Shown in pieces: positions 58,391-64,000 of a DNA stretch of 64,000 nt (position 1 is the first letter of the stretch; the number at the start of each line of letters is the position of its first letter). Both the position numbers and the translations under genes were made by a program. Source of the DNA: Bacillus dicomae (lineage in GTDB: Bacteria; Bacillota; Bacilli; Bacillales; Bacillaceae_G); NCBI RefSeq assembly GCF_006494425.1, contig NZ_VHIV01000003.1, forward strand, positions 434,001-498,000, read 5' to 3'. The notes under the pieces were generated by a model, which searched no databases, was not told where the DNA came from, and was given only the letters and a program-made list of their open reading frames with translations.

Positions 58391-58437
58391 ATTAAGAGCG
58401 TGTTTGGACTTACTTTTTTTCAAAACACGCTCTTTTC
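58391..58437. terminator. Orphan terminator
   Basis: AAGAGCGTGTTT / AAACACGCTCTT (one bulge) around a T-rich loop, followed by T-rich sequence on both sides. Confidence 0.75.
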
Positions 58438-58754
58438 TATGATTATTTAGTATTAATTCGATCAAATTTTATTTAAATGCAACCCAATATCTAAAATAGG
58501 GAAAAATACCTTCCGAGTCATTCACACAAACTAAGAAATATCTTGTTTTACCATGTTGATCTTCTACTTTTATCCTTCTGAACATAATAGATAATTAAAG
58601 ATATATGATAAAGACAAATTATTTCTATTTATACAAAAGTAAAGATACATTGAATACGCCGTCCAGTCACAATTTGCTATTTTCTAAGCTCAAAGTTTAC
58701 CTCTTCAATAAGTGGAAATAATAGAACTATAAAACTTTGGATGGAGGATTTATA

Positions 58755-60332
58755 GTGAAGAATAACAATAATTACAGTGGAAAATTACCACATAATGCTG
58801 AATCTTACTGGACGAGCAGTATTCATTTACCTGAATACCCTCCCTTAGAAAATGACATGCAGGTCGATGTTATTATTGTAGGAGGAGGAATTACTGGCAT
58901 TACTTCTGCCTATCTTTTAGTAAATGAAGGTCTAAAAGTCGCTGTTATAGAGGCAGACAAATTATTAAATGGAACGACTGGACATACGACAGCTAAAATT
59001 ACTGCTCAACATGATATGATTTATGACGAGCTTATCAGATATACCGGAAGAACTACCGCAAGATTGTATTACGAAGCAAACATCAATGCTTTAAAATTCA
59101 TTCAAACCACAATTAATAAACATCAAATTGATTGCGATTTCACTCAACAAGATGCTTATCTGTATGCCACAACAAAAGAATATGCATATAAGTTAGAAAA
59201 AGAAGCAGAAGCTTATAAAGAGCTTCATATTGAAGGTGAACTTGTAAACAAACTTCCTATTGATTTAAAAATACATAATGCACTTGTTATGAGAAATCAG
59301 GCACAATTCCATCCACTTAAATATTTAGCTCATCTTTCAAATATAATTACAGAAAAAGGTGGACACATCTTTGAAAATACCACAGCAGTAAATATAAAAA
59401 CAGGCGAACAACCTGCAGTTCTTACCCGTGGAGGAGCTCAAATTACAGGAAAGTATATTCTCTCTTGTTCTCATTTCCCTTTTTATGAAGGCGCAGGACT
59501 TTACTCTACAAGAATGCATGCAGACCGATCCTATATAATTGCTGCTAAGGCAAAAACAGATTATCCAGGTGGTATGTATATTAGTGTAGATGAACCAACC
59601 CGCTCCCTCCGTTCTACAACAATTAATGAAGAAAAATTTATTCTTATCTCTGGAGAAAGTCATAAAACGGGACAAGGCGGCGAAACACTAAAACATTATG
59701 AGGCCTTGGAAATATTCGGCCAACAAGTTTTTGGGCTTGAAAAAATTGCATATCGTTGGTCAGCACAGGATTTAATTACACTAGACAAGATTCCTTATAT
59801 CGGTGAAATTACCTCCGATCAAAAAAATATATTAATTGCTACTGGATATAGAAAATGGGGTATGACTAATGGAACTGCAGCTGCTCTTTTATTCCGAGAT
59901 ATCATATTAAAAGAAAAGAACAAATTTCGGGAATTATATACTCCCTCCCGTTTCCATATGAATCCAAGTTTAAAGAACTTCTTAGTCGAAAATGCCAATG
60001 TTGTTGGTCACTTAATTAAAGGAAAGTTAGAGATTCCACAAAAATGTATTCGTGATTTATCTAACGATGAAGGAGCTGTCGTTGATATTGATGGACATAG
60101 AAAAGGAGCTTATAAAGATGCAGAAGGTAAACTTCATATTGTAGATACAACTTGTACCCATATTGGATGTGAAGTTGAATGGAACAATGGAGAACGTTCT
60201 TGGGATTGTCCGTGCCACGGTTCACGATTCTCATATACAGGAGAAGTACTTGAAGGGCCTGCTGAGAAACCATTACAAAAATACGATTATAAAATGATAG
60301 ATAACCTTACTTCAGAAGACTCTGGTTACTAA
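58755..60332 (+). CDS. FAD-dependent oxidoreductase with C-terminal Rieske [2Fe-2S] domain (YhfW-like)
   Basis: 525 residues. The N-terminal DAO-type FAD domain has VDVIIVGGGITGITSAYLL (37-55), a Glu binding ribose in AVIEAD, and the closing IATGYRKWGMTNG. The C-terminal Rieske domain (about 435-515) has CTHIGC (Cys467, His469) and CPCH (Cys485, His488) with extra Cys472/Cys487 that can form the Rieske disulfide. B. subtilis YhfW has the same layout; electron partner and substrate are unknown. The GTG at 58755 follows GGAGG at good spacing and is preferred over TTG at 58737. Confidence 0.92.
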   Translation: MKNNNNYSGKLPHNAESYWTSSIHLPEYPPLENDMQVDVIIVGGGITGITSAYLLVNEGLKVAVIEADKLLNGTTGHTTAKITAQHDMIYDELIRYTGRTTARLYYEANINALKFIQTTINKHQIDCDFTQQDAYLYATTKEYAYKLEKEAEAYKELHIEGELVNKLPIDLKIHNALVMRNQAQFHPLKYLAHLSNIITEKGGHIFENTTAVNIKTGEQPAVLTRGGAQITGKYILSCSHFPFYEGAGLYSTRMHADRSYIIAAKAKTDYPGGMYISVDEPTRSLRSTTINEEKFILISGESHKTGQGGETLKHYEALEIFGQQVFGLEKIAYRWSAQDLITLDKIPYIGEITSDQKNILIATGYRKWGMTNGTAAALLFRDIILKEKNKFRELYTPSRFHMNPSLKNFLVENANVVGHLIKGKLEIPQKCIRDLSNDEGAVVDIDGHRKGAYKDAEGKLHIVDTTCTHIGCEVEWNNGERSWDCPCHGSRFSYTGEVLEGPAEKPLQKYDYKMIDNLTSEDSGY

Positions 60333-60344
60333 TTAAATTTATGT

Positions 60345-60388
60345 AAGCCAAAACAACTACATAGTATGTAGCTGTTTTGGCTTTTTTA
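60345..60388 (+). terminator. Terminator of the FAD/Rieske gene
   Basis: AGCCAAAACA-CTACAT / ATGTAG-TGTTTTGGCT followed by six T. The remaining 250 bp to the MATE stop hold nothing recognisable. Confidence 0.9.
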
Positions 60389-60642
60389 ACTCCGTATTGT
60401 CCGTAATCTCAAATCGAAATATAATCTGTCCTATTCCTATCAATTCAAGAAATATATTCTTCCCCAACATGAAAAATTGAGTTAAACTTCTAAAGATAAC
60501 TATGAAAGGGTAAAATTGAATTCACAATTAAAACCAACATACTCCCGTTTGAGGATAACTCGGTTTTATTCGTTTGATGATGTTATAGTCCTACTCCTAA
60601 AACTGACAACTTATAAGAGAATATCATTTTTCACCTTCTATT

Positions 60643-62052
60643 CTAACTAACAAGTCGTGAAATTCGTTTCTTCTTCCATGAAAGTTTATAATATCCATAT
60701 TGCAAAAGTAAACTTACAATAAATGCTGCTGGATACCCAATCCATATTCCTGTTATACCAAGATTTGTATGATAAGAAAGGTAATAAGCAACAGGGACTT
60801 CTACAAGCCATATTGATACGACACCGATAATAGTGGGCCATAATACAGTTCCACTTGCTCGCATTGTCGCACCAATAATTTGAGCATGACCGAAAATTAA
60901 GTAACTCCAAAGTGTAATCATCACCAAACTATGCGCAATTTCAACTGTATTCGTGTTCGTTAAGAATAACGATAAGATTTCTCTTGAAAACAAGTAAATA
61001 AAAGCGATTAATATACCACCAATTATATAATTCATAATAATTCCAGCACGAATAACTTCCTGTAATCGGTTAAATTGTTTCCCACCAATAGATTGCGCAG
61101 CGAAAATAGATACCGTAATTCCAAGGCTAACCGCAGGCATCTGAACATAACTTACAACCTGGTTTACAACCCCATATGCAGCAGTCGCATCAGAACCGAA
61201 ACGATTCACAAATACGATTACCGCAATCTCAGATAACGAAACAAGAATCATATTAATACTCGCTGGAATTCCAAGGCGTAATAATAGTTTTAATAAATCC
61301 CAATCCATACGAAGATATTTCCGTACGGTCTCATCTAATTGCAGTGGATGATTCTTCTTTTTTAAATAAATAAGCATAACAATAAATGTTACAACGGTCG
61401 AGATAACAGAAGCATAGGCAGCTCCGTACACACCAAGTTTGGATATTCCTAGCCAACCAAAAATTAGAATAGGTAATAGAATTATATTTAAGACTGTACT
61501 AACAATTAAGAAATAAAACGGTGTCTTAGAATCTCCTGTACCTCTTATAAACGTTGTATAGGAGAAATATAGAAATAAAACTGGCATAGAAATAAATAAA
61601 ATACGCGCATAATGCACACTCATATCAATTATATTCTCTGGCGTACCCATAAAACGCATAATGTTTAGAGCAAATACATTTCCCACTATTGCCAAAATAA
61701 CTCCTATTATAAAGGTAAATGTCAACGTCGTACCAACAATGGCTTTTAAACGATCTTCATTACGGGCTCCGAATGCCTGACCAATTAAAATCGAACTACC
61801 TGATCCAATCCCAATTACAAACGAAACAAGTAAAAAGAATAATGGAAAAAATGCTGAAATGGCAGCTAATTCATTCACACCAAGCCATCGTCCTACTACC
61901 ACCATACCAAATAATTGTCCAACTGATTGTAATATGTTACTTAAAAGCAAGGGAACTAGAAACATAGACATTGATTTCCATGTTGCTCTCTCTCCCTTTT
62001 CTTGATTTTTTAATTTTTTACTTTTTTGAATACTATCTATCGATGATTTCAC
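60643..62052 (-). CDS. MATE family multidrug/toxin efflux transporter
   Basis: 469 residues, twelve membrane segments in two MatE halves (about 30-190 and 255-420). Typical: FGMVVVGRWLGVNELAAISA, TFIRGTGDSKTPFY, AYGVVNQVVSYVQMP. Exports cationic drugs using a sodium or proton gradient (family knowledge). Starts with GTG; AAGGGG lies upstream. Single gene. Confidence 0.92.
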   Translation of the reverse strand: MKSSIDSIQKSKKLKNQEKGERATWKSMSMFLVPLLLSNILQSVGQLFGMVVVGRWLGVNELAAISAFFPLFFLLVSFVIGIGSGSSILIGQAFGARNEDRLKAIVGTTLTFTFIIGVILAIVGNVFALNIMRFMGTPENIIDMSVHYARILFISMPVLFLYFSYTTFIRGTGDSKTPFYFLIVSTVLNIILLPILIFGWLGISKLGVYGAAYASVISTVVTFIVMLIYLKKKNHPLQLDETVRKYLRMDWDLLKLLLRLGIPASINMILVSLSEIAVIVFVNRFGSDATAAYGVVNQVVSYVQMPAVSLGITVSIFAAQSIGGKQFNRLQEVIRAGIIMNYIIGGILIAFIYLFSREILSLFLTNTNTVEIAHSLVMITLWSYLIFGHAQIIGATMRASGTVLWPTIIGVVSIWLVEVPVAYYLSYHTNLGITGIWIGYPAAFIVSLLLQYGYYKLSWKKKRISRLVS

Positions 62053-62277
62053 ATTTGATTTCCCCTTTTATTTGGAGGAATTATGTTATTCCGAGAATAA
62101 TACGTTAAAAATAAAAAAAGAAATTTTTAAATTAACGTTATTATCTTATCCATAGATTTCCCCCTACGTAATATTGATTTTTGAGAATTTGTTTATCTAT
62201 TCATTCTTTCTATCATTTATCTCTTTCCCCCAAAAATTTTGATATAAACGAAATGAAGCTTTCCCCCTTATAAAAAC

Positions 62278-62367
62278 CTATTCTGATATTTCTTCTAAGC
62301 AATAGTAAACAGCTTCCTTACCCCTTCAAGTTAACTCTTCAACATCTACAGCAGTTAAATTAATTTG
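62278..62367 (-). pseudogene. Remnant of a macrolide-type glycosyltransferase
   Basis: On the minus strand 30 codons read QINLTAVDVEELT*RGKEAV then YYCLEEISE*. This aligns without gaps to residues 14-40 of the intact glycosyltransferase (HVNPTLALIEELVKRGEEVV, YYCVEEY), with 14 of 27 identical including EEL, RG and VYYC. Two in-frame stops; nothing further is readable on either side. Confidence 0.75.
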
Positions 62368-62612
62368 CATTGCATCATTTATTTTAATAAAATTATTTAT
62401 ATTATTAAATGTAATAAACAATTAGGAAGCGAAATTGGTATAAAACATGTCTTTTGTTATGTTTTTAACATCGTGAATAATTAATATTAGACCCTTGTTG
62501 CTTTATTTGTTAGAGCAATTAACATAGATTACTGTTTTCAGTTATGTTGTATATTTTTTTAAAGATGTGTCCAAAATATAACTAACCTGTTTTAGAACAA
62601 ATTGGTTACCGA

Positions 62613-62640
62613 GTAGTTAGCTTTTGCTAACTACTTTTTA
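62613..62640 (+). repeat. 22-nt hairpin repeat, copy 2
   Basis: Perfect stem GTAGTTAGC-TTTT-GCTAACTAC followed by TTTTTA. Confidence 0.7.
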
Positions 62641-62816
62641 TTATTAAATATGTTCTCATCAAAATGATGAATTTCTAACTATTAGCTCAGTTCTTTCTAT
62701 CCAGAAGAGTAGTTTGTACTTTTACTTAAAATTCCTTGAAAACTATTTGAGCATAGATTTTTCCCATTAAAAAAGGAGAGATTATAATCCCTCCTTCTAA
62801 TCCATACACTATATAA

Positions 62817-62945
62817 TTAGCGAGTGAATCGACCATCAAGTTGTATATTGAAATTTTGTGCGATTTTATATTTCATTTGATCGATTGCACTTTCAGCATC
62901 ACGAACTAATAATTCGTTACGGCTTCCACTATTATTGTTTGCTAT
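62817..62945 (-). pseudogene. Alpha/beta SASP pseudogene with in-frame deletion and lost start
   Basis: 42 codons remain of 70. The first 29 read (ATA)[20 protein letters not shown] then DQMKYKIAQ, nearly the same as the intact SASP at 33850, then NFNIQLDGRFTR and stop. The second DNA-binding core (TARxNGSVGGExTKRL) is removed by a 28-codon in-frame deletion. The start is ATA instead of ATG and the usual GGAGGTG upstream is absent. Certainly non-functional. Confidence 0.88.
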
Positions 62946-63035
62946 TATTACGTATACTCGTTAATTTCCATGTCCATACTATTTAGCAACGGTAGTCCAT
63001 GCCATTCGGATTGACCTCCAGCACATGATAAATTT

Positions 63036-63066
63036 ATAACCGTTCCTATAATTAGGAACGGTTATA
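63036..63066. terminator. Perfect hairpin
   Basis: ATAACCGTTCCTA / TAGGAACGGTTAT with a 4-nt loop. No gene ends here; it may be a remnant terminator. Confidence 0.65.
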
Positions 63067-63278
63067 TTTCATTTAACTGTCCTTTTTAGTTAAATGAACT
63101 GTTTTTGTATAAGTATTACTATACAGTATCTTCTGTTCAAGATACATTTTCACTTAAATCATTTAATTTACCTTCACCATTTAATACATACTTTTCACGT
63201 AATAGTTTTTAGTATACATTCATACCATTAAGCCATAATTTTTATTTCAAATTCCGTTAAAGTACTTGAAGCGCTAAT

Positions 63279-63433
63279 AAAGTGAAACTTTAATCAGTGG
63301 GGATTTTCTTCATCCCCCACTGATTATAAGCCCTCACCAATCGGACTTTAATGGGCAGCCCGACCCCCACCTAAATTCTTTGCTTTCGCTGAATTTTGAG
63401 GTGGGGTCTTACTGCCCATTAAAGCGGGATAAA
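63279..63433 (+). repeat. Full-length bcr1-like B. cereus repeat element
   Basis: About 155 bp starting AAAGTGAAACTTTAATCAGT and ending CATTAAAGCGGGATAAA. Two nested structures: hairpin 1 AATCAGTGGGG / CCCCACTGATT (63292-63325) and hairpin 2 CTTTAATGGGCAG...CTGCCCATTAAAG (63346-63424) enclosing ACCCCCACC / GGTGGGGT. Size and structure fit the described bcr1 family of mobile-like repeats; identification is from memory. Confidence 0.8.
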
Positions 63434-63610
63434 CTTTTGTTCAGAAAGTTGTCTAGATTTTTTGGGATTCATTCACTCCGTCTTCCAACAGAGCTACATC
63501 GCTTATCCCATACAATATAGAATTTCATGCATTTTCTCTATGAATAAAACGCAACATTCCGTTAGTAATGCAAATACAGTTTTTGTTTTCCCTTCTTACT
63601 CGAAGGCTTA

Positions 63611-63637
63611 GCAATTAACTTTTATTAGCTACTCTTT
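63611..63637 (+). repeat. 22-nt hairpin repeat, copy 3 (degenerate)
   Basis: GCAATTAACTTTTATTAGCT then AC; pairing reduced, T-rich tail kept. Confidence 0.5.
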
Positions 63638-63742
63638 TATGTTTCATACAAATACGACCCACGTTTTCTCGATACTATATAAGACTTTAAAAAGTCAGCT
63701 TTGCATATTTCCCCAACTCTAGCTCCCTTGGTCGAGAGTTGA

Positions 63743-63770
63743 GCAGTTAACCTTTGCTAGCTGCTCCTGT
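63743..63770 (+). repeat. 22-nt hairpin repeat, copy 4
   Basis: GCAGTTAACCTTTGCTAGCT then GC; preceded by a second small hairpin CAACTCT / AGAGTTG at 63713-63740. Confidence 0.65.
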
Positions 63771-63861
63771 TACTTAAAGAAATCATTTAACTATACTTTC
63801 TAAATAAATACAAATTCTTTATTCCTCAAATAAATCATTTTTTCTAATTTATGTATATTAT

Positions 63862-64000
63862 TCAACTAATTCTACCATTAATCTTCTGTGCTACCTGTAG
63901 ATCTTTTGTTTTAAATCCACTATTTATAGCCCATCTATAAAATAGAAATGAAACAATTGAAATAAGTACCATATCCCATCCATAAGTTATAATATTTAAC
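63862..64000 (-). CDS. C-terminus of a possible amino-acid permease (runs off window)
   Basis: On the minus strand 46 codons stay open from the right edge to TGA: a hydrophobic segment (WDMVLISIVSFLFYRWAI) and a basic soluble tail (NSGFKTKDLQVAQKINGRIS). This looks like the last membrane helix and tail of an APC-type permease, but too little is present to be sure. Confidence 0.5.
   Translation of the reverse strand, partial: LNIITYGWDMVLISIVSFLFYRWAINSGFKTKDLQVAQKINGRIS

Larger units (their letters stand above)
57721..58754. other. 1-kb stretch without a protein gene, two orphan terminators
   Basis: AT-rich with many stops. Strong terminator hairpins at 58032-58080 and 58391-58437 have no annotated gene ending at them. 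Open frames at 57758-58088 lack ribosome sites and overlap the first hairpin. Confidence 0.5.
62053..64000. other. Gene graveyard / repeat-rich region
   Basis: Almost 2 kb without an intact gene until the possible permease tail at the edge. Contents listed separately: glycosyltransferase remnant, hairpin repeats (three copies), SASP pseudogene, strong hairpin, full bcr1-like element. Confidence 0.6.

Overview
The window is chromosomal DNA of a Bacillus cereus group organism. It is AT-rich, uses strong GGAGG-type ribosome binding sites, and carries many spore genes: two alpha/beta small acid-soluble proteins, a tricistronic ger germinant-receptor operon, a SpoIIP-family amidase, a CotF-like coat protein and a manganese catalase. 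It also has copies of a structured ~150 bp repeat that looks like the B. cereus repeat bcr1. No rRNA, tRNA, CRISPR, prophage or complete insertion sequence was seen.

Left third (1-24.6 kb), mostly minus strand: a class B PBP cut by the window edge; a sirtuin; a seven-gene 5-oxoproline (pyroglutamate) module (pcp, DUF979, DUF969, pxpA, pxpC, pxpB, IclR regulator), in which Pcp releases pyroglutamate, the membrane pair probably moves it and PxpABC opens it to glutamate; signal peptidase I; CutC; a SpoIIP-like protein; ArsR/DinB; an acyl-CoA dehydrogenase; a YdcF-like protein; acetyltransferases; a YjiH-like transporter; an internally deleted aminoglycoside phosphotransferase pseudogene; a ferritin-like protein; and a YhgE/Pip-type exporter with a divergent TetR regulator. 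The region ends with a rifampin phosphotransferase.

Middle (24.7-48 kb): a macrolide-type glycosyltransferase and a metallo-beta-lactamase-fold hydrolase follow rph. Then come a spore coat gene, a YcgG/LysE/amino-acid permease group with a 50-residue ORF, a sporulation cluster (SASP, YndM-like, DUF3231, SASP), an alcohol dehydrogenase and Mn catalase. Next are ansAB with divergent ansR, an IS3-family remnant, a GIY-YIG protein lacking its usual catalytic Glu, an amino-acid permease and proC. The ger operon (A-B-C order) is preceded by a 44-residue membrane ORF that overlaps gerA by ATGA.

Right third (48-64 kb): a complete glutamine-use locus (glnT, glsA, glnK, glnL) in one direction; a divergent SLC13/ArsB-type permease; a decayed P450; a secreted serine hydrolase; a FAD/Rieske fusion protein; and a MATE exporter. 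The last 2 kb is a gene graveyard holding a SASP pseudogene, a glycosyltransferase remnant, hairpin repeats, the full bcr1-like element and the tail of a possible permease at the edge.

Main themes are amino-acid and peptide salvage (pyroglutamate, asparagine/aspartate, glutamine, proline), spore formation and germination, and antibiotic defence. The least explained items are the small membrane ORF upstream of gerA, the bcr1-like deletion derivatives (one in the leader of a 37-residue membrane ORF), and the degenerate GIY-YIG protein.
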